Assembly: GCA_002840505.1 (NCBI GenBank)
Contig: PHBC01000003.1
Coordinates: 505,340 to 569,339, forward strand
Direction of reading: 5' to 3'
Length of the DNA: 64,000 nt
Source of the DNA: Deltaproteobacteria bacterium HGW-Deltaproteobacteria-2
GTDB lineage: Bacteria > Desulfobacterota > Syntrophia > Syntrophales > Smithellaceae
Under the pieces are notes generated by a model. It searched no databases and was not told where the DNA came from. It saw only the letters and a program-made list of their open reading frames with translations. Each line of letters opens with the position of its first letter. The stretch's first letter is position 1. Positions 33,595 through 43,539 of this stretch are shown in pieces. A program made the translations under genes and the position numbers.

Positions 33595-34557
33595 ATGTCC
33601 AACATGAATATCGTTTTAGGAATCGATATTGGTGGAACAAATACATCCTTTGGATTTGTCGATCGTGCAGGAACTATAATCGCTGAAACGTCTATGGGAA
33701 CAAAGTCCAATGATGCGGCGGAAGACTTTGTGACCCGGCTTCATCACCGGATTGAAGAGGTTAGAACCGGCTTGCCGTCACATCATTTGTGCGGCATCGG
33801 TATCGGCGCCCCTAATGCCAATTATTATCGGGGAACCATTGAAAAAGCTGTGCATCTAAACTGGGGAGAAACTGTAGATTTTGCCGGATTGATGCGGGCG
33901 TATTATAATATTCCTGTTTCCATCACAAACGACGCGAATGCCGCTGCCATTGGAGAGATGCTTTTCGGCAACGCCCGTGGGATGAAAAACTTTATGGTTA
34001 TTACCCTGGGGACTGGTTTAGGTAGCGGCATAGTGGTTGATGGCCGTTTGCTCTATGGGAATAGAGGCTTCGCGAGAGAACTTGGACATACGGTGGTCGA
34101 TCCAGCGGGACGACAGTGCAGATGCGGTAAAAAGGGATGCCTGGAGACATACGCTTCAGCTACTGGCCTTGTGAGAACTGCTTTGTTACTCATCACGGAA
34201 CGATGTGATCCGAGTCTATTAAGAACAATGGACTTTCAAAAAATAACTTCAAAGATGATCTTTGATCTTGCCCAAAAAGGAGATGCAATTGCTTTGGAAG
34301 CTTTTGATCAAACCGCAAAGATTTTAGGAATGAAGTTGGCCGACGCTGTTGCGCTTACTGGTCCTGAAGCAATTTTTCTTTCAGGTGGATTGTCCATGGC
34401 GGGTGACATTTTGTTAAAACCGACACAGCAATACATGGAAGAGTTCCTATTTCATGCATACAAAGGCTCTGTAAAACTGATGTTGTCCGGAATGGCACCA
34501 GGTAAAAGTGCCATATTAGGAGCGGCAGCACTCATTTGGAGCGAGTTGGATTTATGA
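33595..34557 (+). CDS. ROK-family sugar kinase (glucokinase-like)
   Basis: 320 residues. The ATP-binding motif GIDIGGTNTSFGFV is at residue 9. NDANAAAIGEMLFG holds the catalytic Asp. The ROK zinc motif is CRCGKKGCLETYAS near 181-194, and the adenosine motif is FLSGGLS. AAGGAG lies before the ATG. With GH15 and trehalose genes downstream, it probably phosphorylates glucose released from an alpha-glucoside. Confidence 0.9.
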   Translation: MSNMNIVLGIDIGGTNTSFGFVDRAGTIIAETSMGTKSNDAAEDFVTRLHHRIEEVRTGLPSHHLCGIGIGAPNANYYRGTIEKAVHLNWGETVDFAGLMRAYYNIPVSITNDANAAAIGEMLFGNARGMKNFMVITLGTGLGSGIVVDGRLLYGNRGFARELGHTVVDPAGRQCRCGKKGCLETYASATGLVRTALLLITERCDPSLLRTMDFQKITSKMIFDLAQKGDAIALEAFDQTAKILGMKLADAVALTGPEAIFLSGGLSMAGDILLKPTQQYMEEFLFHAYKGSVKLMLSGMAPGKSAILGAAALIWSELDL

Positions 34558-34596
34558 TTGAAGTAGTAGAAACATCAACAATATGAGGATCATGTT

Positions 34597-36321
34597 ATGA
34601 AAAACTCTCTTGAACTAGGGTTAATCGGCAACTGTCACATAGGCGCCTTGATAGATGAATACGCTGAATTTGTGTGGTTTTGTTTACCTCGTTTTGACGG
34701 CGATCCGGTATTCTGTTCTCTTCTCAATGAACATCCGGATAGAGAAGGTTCCGGGTACTGCACTATTGAACTGCTGGATATGGTTGAAAGTAAACAGTTC
34801 TATCTGGCCAATACAGCTGTTCTGATCACACGCCTTACGGATAAACATGGTGCGATCATAGAAGTTACTGATTTTGCACCACGATTTCATCAGTATGGAC
34901 GTATGTTCATGCCCATTATGATTATTCGGCAAATCCGTCGAATTCAAGGAACGCCACGCATATGCATACGGATTCGTCCTACGTACGAATATGGCAGTAA
35001 TAGCTGCTCCATTTCCGTAACTGCGATACTGGAAGAAACTCCTTTCTTTCTCGAAGATACAGCTACTCTTATTTTCGGACCGGACGAAACTATTCCAGAT
35101 GCCATTGGTGAATTATCCCGTCGTTTTTTAGAAGAAACCATCGTCCATTGGCATGATTGGGTAAGGGACTTATCCATCCCATATGAATGGCAGGAAGAGG
35201 TTATTCGTGCGGCAATTACTTTAAAGCTAAACACATTTGAGGATACAGGCGCCATTATAGCGGCTATGACCACTTCTATTCCCGAAGCACCGGGCTCCTG
35301 TCGCAACTGGGATTATCGGTACTGCTGGCTTCGTGATTCCTATTTTGTTGTCAACGCATTAAATCGCCTCAGCACAACAAACACGATGGAACGTTACCTA
35401 AGCTATCTTATCAATATCGTGGCTGGATCGCCAAGTGGCCGTATTCAACCCGTCTATGGCATAGATGGCAGGGCAAAATTGGACGAGAGGGAGATGAACA
35501 GTCTTCCCGGATACAGAGGCATGGGACCTGTTAGGGTTGGCAATCAAGCCTGCGAACAAGTCCAACACGATGTCTACGGTTCAGCAATACTGGCAGTGGC
35601 TCACGTGTTCTTTGATAAGCGTCTTGCACACAGAGGCGTTAATGCTCTCTTTACACGGTTGGAAAGTCTGGGTGAAATAGCCTTTATAGTTCATGATCAT
35701 CCGGATTCGGGGCCATGGGAAGCAAGAAAAAATCTTCGCATTAATACCTTTTCCAGTATTATGTGCTGGGCGGCATGTGACCGTCTGGCCAGAATCGCCG
35801 TACACCTCAGCCTAATGGAACGTGCCGTTTACTGGCGGAAAAAGGCAGATGAAATTCATGCCACAATATGCAGGCGAGCATGGAATGAAAAAAAACAGAC
35901 TTTTACCGCGACATTCGAAGGAGATTTTCTCGATGCCAGCCTGCTTCTTATCCATGACATAGGATTTCTGCCGGCGGATGATCCGCGCTTCGCCAAAACG
36001 GTGGCCGCCATTGAACGGGAACTCAAACACGATAATTATATTTACCGTTATGTAGAGACAGATGATTTCGGCATACCGGAAAACGCATTTGTGGTCTGCA
36101 CTTTCTGGTATATTTATGCCCTGGTTGCTCTGAACCGCGGTGCTGAAGCCCGCGAGTTATTTGAAAATATTCTGACACGGCGTAGCCGGCACGGACTTCT
36201 TGCCGAACACATTGACCCACGCACAGGCGAACCATGGGGGAACTTTGTCCAGACTTACAGCATGGTAGGGCTTATCAATTCCGCTATACGCCTCAGCAAA
36301 CGCTGGGACAGCGCATTTTAA
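34597..36321 (+). CDS. glycoside hydrolase family 15 (glucoamylase or trehalase type)
   Basis: 574 residues. No signal peptide, so cytoplasmic. The GH15 signature CRNWDYRYCWLRDSYF is at about 231-246. The catalytic acids lie near GPVRVGNQACEQVQHDVYG and in LLAEHIDPRTGEPWGN close to the end. The N-terminal super-beta domain opens with LGLIGNCHIGALID and EFVWFCLPRFDG. This subgroup includes bacterial trehalases and glucoamylase-like enzymes. It lies between the ROK kinase and the trehalose synthase gene, which favours a role in trehalose or maltodextrin turnover. Confidence 0.9.
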   Translation: MKNSLELGLIGNCHIGALIDEYAEFVWFCLPRFDGDPVFCSLLNEHPDREGSGYCTIELLDMVESKQFYLANTAVLITRLTDKHGAIIEVTDFAPRFHQYGRMFMPIMIIRQIRRIQGTPRICIRIRPTYEYGSNSCSISVTAILEETPFFLEDTATLIFGPDETIPDAIGELSRRFLEETIVHWHDWVRDLSIPYEWQEEVIRAAITLKLNTFEDTGAIIAAMTTSIPEAPGSCRNWDYRYCWLRDSYFVVNALNRLSTTNTMERYLSYLINIVAGSPSGRIQPVYGIDGRAKLDEREMNSLPGYRGMGPVRVGNQACEQVQHDVYGSAILAVAHVFFDKRLAHRGVNALFTRLESLGEIAFIVHDHPDSGPWEARKNLRINTFSSIMCWAACDRLARIAVHLSLMERAVYWRKKADEIHATICRRAWNEKKQTFTATFEGDFLDASLLLIHDIGFLPADDPRFAKTVAAIERELKHDNYIYRYVETDDFGIPENAFVVCTFWYIYALVALNRGAEARELFENILTRRSRHGLLAEHIDPRTGEPWGNFVQTYSMVGLINSAIRLSKRWDSAF

Positions 36322-36338
36322 AAGGAGGAGATATATAA

Positions 36339-38600
36339 ATGAGTCCTCAATCAGACAAAAAAACCAACTCTTTTCGATCTTTAAGACTAACGATGCGTTT
36401 TATTATCCCGTTGGTAATAGCAATGACGATACTGGCTTACGCATTGTTGCCTCTGGTGGACAAACTTGCGTTACACTGGTTTACCAGAGATCTTGATATA
36501 CGCTCTCAGCTTATTGCCAATACTATTCATGAACCTCTCGGCGATTTTCTTTTGCAGGAAAACACATACAGAATCAATTCCCTAATGAAACGGGCCATTC
36601 AAGATGAAAGGCTTTTTGCTATGGGGTTTTGTGATGGTCAAGGTAAGTTGCTTTACAGTACACCCAAATTCCCTAAAGATCTTGCTTGTCCCTCTCCTAA
36701 TTCACCAGCACCCGAAAAACCTTCCATTCTCAAACTGCCAAGCGGACTGGTGCATGTCGCTGTTAAACCTTTTCTCATTGACGGAGTGCCGTTGGGACAC
36801 CTATTTCTTATCCATGATATGAGTTTTATAGAAAGCCGTAGTGCCGATACACGAAAATATATAGTACTTTTATTTGTTATACTCTTCCTTGTTATATCTT
36901 TCATTACAGTGCTTGTTGCTCATCTTAGTTGGCGCGGCTGGATGTCCGGAGTACGTGCTCTTTTACGTGGAGAAAGTATGGTCCAGCCTTTTGCAGAAGG
37001 GCCAAATTCTGAATTGCAGCCCCTGATGGGTGATTTGCGTGCGCTGCTGCGAACAATTGATGCTGAAAAAAGACTTGCCGACGATGTCACTATTTCCTGG
37101 AACCCGGATAAATTAAGGGAACTTCTTTTTAAGCAGCTGGCGGGAGAACAGATTCTTGTCGTTTCCAACCGCGAACCATACATTCATATGAAAGGAAAGG
37201 AAGGTATTGAAATTCAGCGCCCGGCCAGCGGTCTCGTGACAGCAGTCGAACCTGTCATGAAAGCTTGTTCAGGAACATGGATAGCACACGGTGGTGGCAC
37301 TGCCGATCGTGAAGTTGTAGATAAAAATGATCACGTATATATACCGCCTGAAAATCCAAAATACACACTTCGGCGCATCTGGCTGTCACGAGAAGAGGAA
37401 AAAGGTTATTATTATGGATTTGCCAATGAGGGATTATGGCCTCTTTGCCATATCGCCCATGTTCGTCCGATTTTTCGAACAAGCGATTGGCAACATTACG
37501 TAACAATAAATCAACGTTTTGCAGATGCTGTTGTCAAAGAAGCAAACAGAGAAGACCCCGTAGTTTTAGTTCAGGATTACCATTTCGCTTTACTGCCAGG
37601 CATGCTGCGCAAAATTCTTCCAAAATCAACTATAATAACCTTTTGGCACATTCCATGGCCCAATCCGGAATCATTTGGTATTTGTCCTTGGCGGGAAGAA
37701 CTGCTTCAGGGAATGCTGGGAAGCACTATACTAGGGTTCCATACTCCGTTTCACTGTAAAAATTTTCTGGAAACTGTGGACCGGTATTTGGAAACGCGTG
37801 TAGATCATGCATCTGCCACCATATCTCACGGCGGCAATTTGACGCTAGTGGAAGCTTATCCTATCTCCATTCAGTGGCCTCCTCCATGGCAGGACAGTCA
37901 ACCCTCAACAAAAGAATGTCAAGCCGAAATTAGAAAATTTCTAAAGATTGATAACAACTGTTTAATCGGCTTGGGGGTAGATCGAATGGACTACACAAAA
38001 GGAATTCTTGAACGATTAAGAGCAGTGGAAAATCTTTTGGAACGCCATCCGGAAATGATCGGGAAATTTTCCTTTGTCCAGATTGCTGCTCCCTCACGCG
38101 CGGTACTAGAAGAATACCAGGCTTTCGAAGCTCGTGTTAGATCGCTGGCAACACATATCAACCAGCGTTTCGCCAACGGTGCTTATCAGCCTGTTTATTT
38201 AAGGGTGGAGCATCATGAACCGGAAGAAGTCAATCGTTACTACCGTGCTGCCGATGTCTGTATGGTCACAAGCCTACACGATGGGATGAACCTGGTTTCA
38301 AAGGAATTTATTGCTTCCCGAGACGACGAAAGAGGCGTTTTGGTACTCAGTCAGTTTACCGGTGCGGCACATGAATTGTATGAGGCCCTGATCGTCAATC
38401 CTTATCATATTGAACAGACATCCGACGCACTCTATCAAGCTCTTATAATGCCGGAATTTGAACAGCGGGAACGAATGCGCAGCATGCGATCAATGGTTCG
38501 TGATTTTAATGTATACAGATGGGCTGGAAGAATGCTAATTGACGCTTCAAAAATACGTCAGAGAGAAAAACTGGCAGCTAGAATTGGAATTGAAACATAA
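36339..38600 (+). CDS. membrane-anchored trehalose-6-phosphate synthase with N-terminal sensor module
   Basis: 753 residues, about 280 more than OtsA. Helices at about 20-40 and 173-195 enclose a periplasmic region of about 130 residues, as in a sensor receptor; about 200-250 looks HAMP- or linker-like. A GT20 catalytic domain follows from about 270: [63 protein letters not shown] and [12 protein letters not shown]. It joins UDP- or ADP-glucose with glucose-6-phosphate. The fusion suggests direct control of synthesis by an envelope signal. AGGAGGAG precedes the ATG; otsB follows 2 bases after the stop. Confidence 0.92.
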   Translation: MSPQSDKKTNSFRSLRLTMRFIIPLVIAMTILAYALLPLVDKLALHWFTRDLDIRSQLIANTIHEPLGDFLLQENTYRINSLMKRAIQDERLFAMGFCDGQGKLLYSTPKFPKDLACPSPNSPAPEKPSILKLPSGLVHVAVKPFLIDGVPLGHLFLIHDMSFIESRSADTRKYIVLLFVILFLVISFITVLVAHLSWRGWMSGVRALLRGESMVQPFAEGPNSELQPLMGDLRALLRTIDAEKRLADDVTISWNPDKLRELLFKQLAGEQILVVSNREPYIHMKGKEGIEIQRPASGLVTAVEPVMKACSGTWIAHGGGTADREVVDKNDHVYIPPENPKYTLRRIWLSREEEKGYYYGFANEGLWPLCHIAHVRPIFRTSDWQHYVTINQRFADAVVKEANREDPVVLVQDYHFALLPGMLRKILPKSTIITFWHIPWPNPESFGICPWREELLQGMLGSTILGFHTPFHCKNFLETVDRYLETRVDHASATISHGGNLTLVEAYPISIQWPPPWQDSQPSTKECQAEIRKFLKIDNNCLIGLGVDRMDYTKGILERLRAVENLLERHPEMIGKFSFVQIAAPSRAVLEEYQAFEARVRSLATHINQRFANGAYQPVYLRVEHHEPEEVNRYYRAADVCMVTSLHDGMNLVSKEFIASRDDERGVLVLSQFTGAAHELYEALIVNPYHIEQTSDALYQALIMPEFEQRERMRSMRSMVRDFNVYRWAGRMLIDASKIRQREKLAARIGIET

Positions 38601-38602
38601 TT

Positions 38603-39382
38603 ATGAATGAACAATTATCATATCTTTTTGAAAATGGCGCTCTTTCTAAAATGAGGAATTTTATCGACAATCGAACTTTGTTTGCTTTTGATCTTGACGG
38701 TACTTTAGCACCAATAGCATCTAAGCCTAGCAATATAGGAATTCCAGACTCTATACGTCAGGAATTAACAACTCTCAATGAGCAGGCAGTAGTCGCAGTT
38801 ATTACGGGACGATCACGCTCAGATGCTTTGTATCACCTCGGCATATCCCCGCGTTATCTAATCGGAAACCATGGCGCGGAAGGCCTTCCTGGATGGAAAA
38901 ATCGAGAAAATGAATTTGTTCAAATTGCAAATCAATGGCAATTTCAATTGGATAAACTGCTTCCAGTCGATAATCGCAATGGCATTCTGATAGAGAACAA
39001 AGGTGCAACCTTGTCGATTCACTATCGTTATGTTTGTAATATTAAATATACCCATAAAATGATTCTTCAGGCAATCTGTAAGCTTGTTCCTCAACCGCGG
39101 CAAATTGGAGGTAAATTTATCGAAAATCTTATCCCGACACATGCACCGGACAAAGGTATTGCCCTTAGAACTTTGATGGAGGAATCCGGATGTCAGAAAG
39201 GTTTTTTTGTTGGAGATGACGAAACAGACGAAGATGTTTTTCGTATGGACAATGCAAATCTTTTCACGGTTCGTATAGGAAGAAAAATTTCCAGCGGGGC
39301 GAGTTTCTATCTTAAGGGGCAAAATGAAATCAGACGTCTCCTGTGCGAAATCAGCAGCATCCTCAGGCAAATTAAGAAATAG
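38603..39382 (+). CDS. otsB: trehalose-6-phosphate phosphatase
   Basis: 259 residues of the HAD superfamily: motif I FAFDLDGTLAPIA, motif II VITGRS, motif IV GFFVGDDETDEDVF, and the OtsB-specific GNHGAEG. It converts trehalose-6-phosphate to trehalose in the cytoplasm. It starts two bases after the synthase stop without its own clear ribosome site, so translation is probably coupled. Confidence 0.92.
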   Translation: MNEQLSYLFENGALSKMRNFIDNRTLFAFDLDGTLAPIASKPSNIGIPDSIRQELTTLNEQAVVAVITGRSRSDALYHLGISPRYLIGNHGAEGLPGWKNRENEFVQIANQWQFQLDKLLPVDNRNGILIENKGATLSIHYRYVCNIKYTHKMILQAICKLVPQPRQIGGKFIENLIPTHAPDKGIALRTLMEESGCQKGFFVGDDETDEDVFRMDNANLFTVRIGRKISSGASFYLKGQNEIRRLLCEISSILRQIKK

Positions 39383-39482
39383 CAACTCAATTTGCTATTT
39401 GTAATTAAGTCATATGTGGTCACATCACATACTGATCATTTCTCGATTCTCTGGGGGAATCAATCCTTTACGGTAACGCAAA

Positions 39483-39968
39483 TCAGGTCAAATCTCTTAT
39501 ATATGGTTTAAAAATTTTATGAATTAAGGACAGCAAAATTATACTTACACCAACCGCAACAAACACCTCTAATGATATGCCTGTTATTGCAACACCCAGA
39601 GCAGTGCCTGCCGCAGGCGGATGTTCCATATCGATTACGACCATTGTAAATATTGAAGCTCCTACAGCAAGAGAATACACTATAATCGAAAATATCAAAG
39701 CCGCAGGAGGGAACAGGGAAAACAAAAATCCAAAAAATAGGCCAACCAATTGTCCGCCAATTACATTTCTGGGTTGTGCAGTTATGCTGTCAGGCATGGC
39801 AAATACGATAAAAGCGGTTGCACCGATTGATGCGATTATAACCGCATGCTGTAAACTCAAAAAATAAAGAACGATAAAAATAGACAAGGTGGCAAGGATG
39901 CTTTGCATTACGTAATTCTTCCAATGCTGCCTAAATTCTCTATCTATTTTTACTAAAGATTTTTTCAT
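39483..39968 (-). CDS. HPP-family integral membrane protein
   Basis: 161 residues with four to five membrane helices. The family motif EHPPAAGTALGVAITG is at about residues 113-128, and an SIGATAFIVFAMP helix precedes it. Some HPP proteins transport nitrite in phototrophs; the role here is unknown. It is convergent with otsB and has no CBS domains. Confidence 0.85.
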   Translation of the reverse strand: MKKSLVKIDREFRQHWKNYVMQSILATLSIFIVLYFLSLQHAVIIASIGATAFIVFAMPDSITAQPRNVIGGQLVGLFFGFLFSLFPPAALIFSIIVYSLAVGASIFTMVVIDMEHPPAAGTALGVAITGISLEVFVAVGVSIILLSLIHKIFKPYIRDLT

Positions 39969-40322
39969 ATATTAACCTCATTTAAAACATATTTTGCGAA
40001 CTGTAATGTTTGCAAAATAATACCATTAGAATAAATTTACAATAAAAGATTGCAAATATGCTCTTATTCATTGGAAGGATATAGTCTATGATTAATTATA
40101 GATTTCAGCATGAAAGGGCGCATAAAATTAACTACAGAGAAAAATGAGGAAGAAACAAATGCTTGACCTATAACTGTCCAAGATTCAGGACTACGGGTGG
40201 AAACAACGTAATGGATCGCATCACTGCTGCAATTAAAATTTCAAAAAGCAGATAGTACGTCGATTAGCAAAACGACATCGCTAACAAATATAGCACTTTG
40301 ATATAGAATTTATTACTAATGT

Positions 40323-40478
40323 TTAACTTAGAACATTCCAAGCACAGATTGCCATCGGTTCATAACCTTTGCCCTGCATGATCATATCCATGTGAATCAA
40401 ACTTATAGCGGAAAAATCCATATCACGCGCGAAAACTTTTCCAGCGCGGTAAAGAGTTATTAAAAATAGTAATGATCA
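40323..40478 (-). pseudogene. C-terminal gene fragment ending GYEPMAICAWNVLS (long copy)
   Basis: About 50 codons open on the minus strand end in LYRAGKVFARDMDFSAISL and then GKGYEPMAICAWNVLS-stop. There is no start codon or ribosome site. The last 16 codons match 27217-27271. The parent protein family is not recognised. Confidence 0.6.
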
Positions 40479-40522
40479 GGCAGAGTTATTATGACAATAA
40501 AAAAATCTGACAACGAATTTTA

Positions 40523-40551
40523 TTGACATTTCATGGTATTTTTTTTAGTTT
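40523..40551 (+). promoter_or_regulatory. candidate sigma-70 promoter of the ModE-like gene
   Basis: TTGACA (40523-40528), 17-base spacer, TAGTTT (40546-40551). The -35 is perfect and the -10 weak. The gene starts about 30 bases downstream. Confidence 0.5.
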
Positions 40552-40582
40552 AGAAAATCTAGTCGGCTAGAGGAGACAATCT

Positions 40583-40921
40583 ATGGAAATCAAGTGTAAA
40601 GTCTGGATTGAGAAGAACGGCAAGGTTATTTTCGGCAAAGGCCGCGATAACATTCTCAAATCTATAGATGAGCAACACAGTCTCAATGCTGCGGCCAAGG
40701 AACTGGGAATGTCCTATCGCGCAGCATGGGGAAGATTGAAAGCCTCGGAAGAACGAATGGGAATGAAGCTGGTCGAAACCAGCGCAAGAGAAAAATCTTT
40801 GCAGCTGACGCCTCTGGCCAGAAAAATAATAGATCGCTTTGATAAATTGGAACAAGACGTAGAAAATCTTTTGCACGCAGCGGATAAAGATTTTCAGAAA
40901 TTGACTGATGACGGGAAATAA
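40583..40921 (+). CDS. ModE-type winged-helix regulator, DNA-binding domain only
   Basis: 112 residues. It matches the ModE N-terminal / LysR-like winged helix: VWIEKNGKVIFGKGRDNIL, SLNAAAKELGMSYRAAWGRLKASEE (helix-turn-helix) and TPLARKIIDRFDKLE. The molybdate-binding MOP domains of full ModE are missing, so metal sensing must be indirect or by another protein. It probably controls Mo-related genes such as modABC or the formate dehydrogenases. It lies 24 kb from modABC. Confidence 0.85.
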   Translation: MEIKCKVWIEKNGKVIFGKGRDNILKSIDEQHSLNAAAKELGMSYRAAWGRLKASEERMGMKLVETSAREKSLQLTPLARKIIDRFDKLEQDVENLLHAADKDFQKLTDDGK

Positions 40922-40979
40922 TTCAAATTTAGAGACATCTCAATTTTAAAGTAAATCCCGGCCTGCCTCTAAAAAAGCG

Positions 40980-41621
40980 TTACGCTTTCAAACCTTTTAT
41001 AACAACACTCACACTTTCTATAACAGTGGAATGGATTCTTTGCATTCGTTTTGTGGGATTACCCGTAAAAAGATATAGCGAAATAATGCCGTTTAACATG
41101 CCCCAAATTGCGTTTTGCATCTTCCAAACGTTTTCAACTGGAGAAAATTCACCGGAATAAATGCCCTTTTGAATGATTTCGGAAATAATATTAATATTTT
41201 GATTGGTCGACCAAATGAGTTCCACGTTTTGTTTTTCCGTTAGGTTCATCTGGCCTGTTTGCAACATGAAAGTCATAAGTATTCTAAAGAGCTCATTATC
41301 ATCTAAAAAATAATTAACATAAATCCTTGCATATTCCAGCAACAACTGTGAAGCCGTTGCTTCCGTAGCCGCAAAGTTTTGTAATCTTTTATAAAGCGCG
41401 ATATTATCGGCAATTAATATTTGAGCATATATTTCTTCTTTACTCTCAAAGCAGAGATAAATTGACCCTTTACTGACTTCAGATTTGGAAGCAATATCAT
41501 CGACGGTTACGGATTTGAAGCCCCGCTCAAAGAAAAGTTTTCGCGCTGCTTTCAAAATTGTATTTTTTCGATTTTCTTTTTCTTTTTTTCTTTTTTCTTC
41601 TAAACTCAAATCATTTACCAT
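40980..41621 (-). CDS. TetR-family transcriptional regulator
   Basis: 213 residues. The N-terminal HTH is ILKAARKLFFERGFKSVTVDDIASKSEVSKGSIYLCFESKEE (about residues 22-60), preceded by a charged KRKKEKENRK stretch. The C-terminal helical ligand domain is variable. The target is unknown; the neighbouring redox genes on the same strand, or the gene upstream of the mutase, are candidates. Confidence 0.9.
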   Translation of the reverse strand: MVNDLSLEEKRKKEKENRKNTILKAARKLFFERGFKSVTVDDIASKSEVSKGSIYLCFESKEEIYAQILIADNIALYKRLQNFAATEATASQLLLEYARIYVNYFLDDNELFRILMTFMLQTGQMNLTEKQNVELIWSTNQNINIISEIIQKGIYSGEFSPVENVWKMQNAIWGMLNGIISLYLFTGNPTKRMQRIHSTVIESVSVVIKGLKA

Positions 41622-41862
41622 TATTTATCAATATTTATTTTCGATACAGACTGACACTAAATTAAATTTAGTACATGTATAGTATTGAGTTATATTATCT
41701 TTAATGCTTGAATCTTTCCCTGGGTTAGGGCCGTTTTCTAAGAATATTACTAATAATATTTTACAATCAACCACAATTATTTAGGTGTTGATAAATTAAT
41801 ATCAGCATTGTGTCAAGAAAAAATCGAAGATGATATTTAATTCTTAATTATGTTCTTCTTGT

Positions 41863-42450
41863 TTAATTCAATTTTTCCATTGCCCGGACAAGTGTTTCCA
41901 GCGGCGGCCGCTGGTTGATATTATGGACATCAATGTAACGGATAATGCCTTTTTTATCGATTACAAAAAGCGCTCTTTCAGCTACGCCATCGGAACGAAG
42001 TACACTGAATTTTTCCGCGACTGCACCGTGCGGCCAAAAATCAGACAGAACTTCAAACCACAATTTCCCCATTTGATTCGTCCATGAAAAAAGTGTTGGA
42101 ATATTATCTACCGTAATACCCAACAAAACAGCATCATGGCTATCAAATATGTCTTTAACAATATTGTAACCGGGCCATTGATCGGAACAAACCGGTGTCC
42201 AAGCCGCCGGCACAAAAGAAATTACAACATTTTTCTTGCCGCGATAATCCTTGAGCGAAATCGTTTTCCCGCTGACAGACTTAAGCGTAAAATCGGGTGC
42301 GGCATCTCCTTCTTTGACTTTTAATACGCTGTCAACAGGTTTTAACTCGCCTGGATTATAAATATTATTTTTATACGCTTCGGATAAAGCGAAAGCGCTG
42401 GATGCAAAAAAACAAGTAAACAAAACCGCTAATATTATATTTTTTTTCAT
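41863..42450 (-). CDS. exported peroxiredoxin (AhpC/TSA family)
   Basis: 195 residues. A signal peptide ends at SSAFA. The peroxiredoxin core is GDAAPDFTLKSVSGKTISL and the peroxidatic loop VPAAWTPVCSDQWPG, with the catalytic Cys in PxxxTxxC context. RALFVIDKKGIIRYIDVH follows. It lies 9 bases after the thioredoxin-like gene, so the pair probably forms an extracytoplasmic peroxide-reducing unit with the partner as reductant. Confidence 0.9.
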   Translation of the reverse strand: MKKNIILAVLFTCFFASSAFALSEAYKNNIYNPGELKPVDSVLKVKEGDAAPDFTLKSVSGKTISLKDYRGKKNVVISFVPAAWTPVCSDQWPGYNIVKDIFDSHDAVLLGITVDNIPTLFSWTNQMGKLWFEVLSDFWPHGAVAEKFSVLRSDGVAERALFVIDKKGIIRYIDVHNINQRPPLETLVRAMEKLN

Positions 42451-42459
42451 TGCCTGCTC

Positions 42460-43029
42460 CTATTTTAATCCGGCTGATTTAATAATTTTTTCGAGAAAAG
42501 CCTTGTTGTCTCCCAAAGCGCCCAACTTCGAATAAATAACTTCCGTTTTACCGCCTTTTAATTTCACGACAATAAAATAAGGAGTTCTTACTTCTCCGAT
42601 AATTTTGTGTAATTTGAAATCTCCGTCAGGAATCAGGGGAAATGCTATTTTGTATTTATTCTTAAAGATATCCGTTTCAAAAAGAGAATTGTTTATTCCT
42701 ATGCCGATTATCTTAATTTTGTTTTTAAGAGCGGGATTTTTTTCAATTAACGTAAATAGATTGTTAATATTAGGAGCCTCACCCTGACAGTAGGGGCAAT
42801 ACATGCTGAATATTTCTATAATCACCACATCAGCTTTGACCTGCTGGATTTTGAATATTCCGCTGCCGGATAACCCAAGATATTTAAGCTCAGCAGAGTT
42901 AATTGGTTTTAACAATTCGATTTCCGGAAAAACACCTCCCACTTGCGGCGGGCTAATTTCAGCGGCGCAAATTGCGGTCATCATAAATACCGCCAGAAAA
43001 AAGACTAAACTTGATATTTTTCTTTTCAT
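42460..43029 (-). CDS. exported thioredoxin-like protein (TlpA type)
   Basis: 189 residues. A signal peptide ends near AICAAE. The thioredoxin motif CPYC occurs in EIFSMYCPYCQGEAPNI, preceded by ADVVIIEIF and followed by KIIGIGINNS. The C-terminal strand TPYFIVVKLKGG contains the cis-Pro site. It probably supplies electrons to the peroxiredoxin encoded just downstream. Confidence 0.85.
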   Translation of the reverse strand: MKRKISSLVFFLAVFMMTAICAAEISPPQVGGVFPEIELLKPINSAELKYLGLSGSGIFKIQQVKADVVIIEIFSMYCPYCQGEAPNINNLFTLIEKNPALKNKIKIIGIGINNSLFETDIFKNKYKIAFPLIPDGDFKLHKIIGEVRTPYFIVVKLKGGKTEVIYSKLGALGDNKAFLEKIIKSAGLK

Positions 43030-43539
43030 AATCTACCCCTTCCACTGATTTTATAAAGCAATTTACTCTTGTGCTTTAAATAGCATATTTTAGTAAAAGT
43101 ATTAAGCAAAATAAATAATTTCAACATATCTTTTTTCCCCCCTATTACCTGCTTCAAAATATTTTTTCATCTCATTTTATTTTCACTGTCCGATAAATAA
43201 ATGGTTATCAAGAAAACAAAATAACTAAACCGCAAAAAAATATTTGACGGCCAGATAAGTATGTGTTACTTACCCAAACCAGGCAGGCTGTCTTATGCCT
43301 CAAGATATTTGTGCAACGATCGAAATATTAACGAACTATTGGTTGACATTTTGTCAAAACCAAATCGGGATATAAATATTAATTCGATCAAAGATCAAGT
43401 CAAGAGAACGTGGCATCATACGACCTATCGTGCCTTTGAATATATCTTGACAAAAATAAAATTTTTAAGTTAGTGATTTTTAGTTTTTGTTCACATGTAT
43501 TCTTAATTATTCCGAACAATAACATTAGGAGGGTTAATT
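43030..43539. promoter_or_regulatory. regulatory region upstream of the mutase large subunit
   Basis: 510 bases, AT-rich. It contains TTGACA-TTT-TGTCAA (43343-43357), a perfect inverted repeat that could be an operator. No B12-box or cobalamin riboswitch structure was seen. A 70-codon open frame at 43261-43473 has no ribosome site and was not called. Confidence 0.45.

Larger units (their letters stand above)
39969..40582. other. intergenic region with gene tail and modE-like promoter
   Basis: 614 bases. Contains AT-rich DNA next to the HPP gene, a C-terminal gene fragment (40323-40478, minus), a likely promoter (40523-40551) and a CTAG-TCGG-CTAG palindrome (about 40559-40570) just before the ModE-like gene. 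No intact gene. Confidence 0.6.

Noticed and set aside
43261..43473. 70-codon open frame before the mutase gene.
   Set aside because: No ribosome site, no recognisable domain, overlaps likely promoter sequence.
43030..43539. Searched for a cobalamin riboswitch ahead of the B12-dependent mutase.
   Set aside because: No B12-box consensus or matching stem arrangement could be found.
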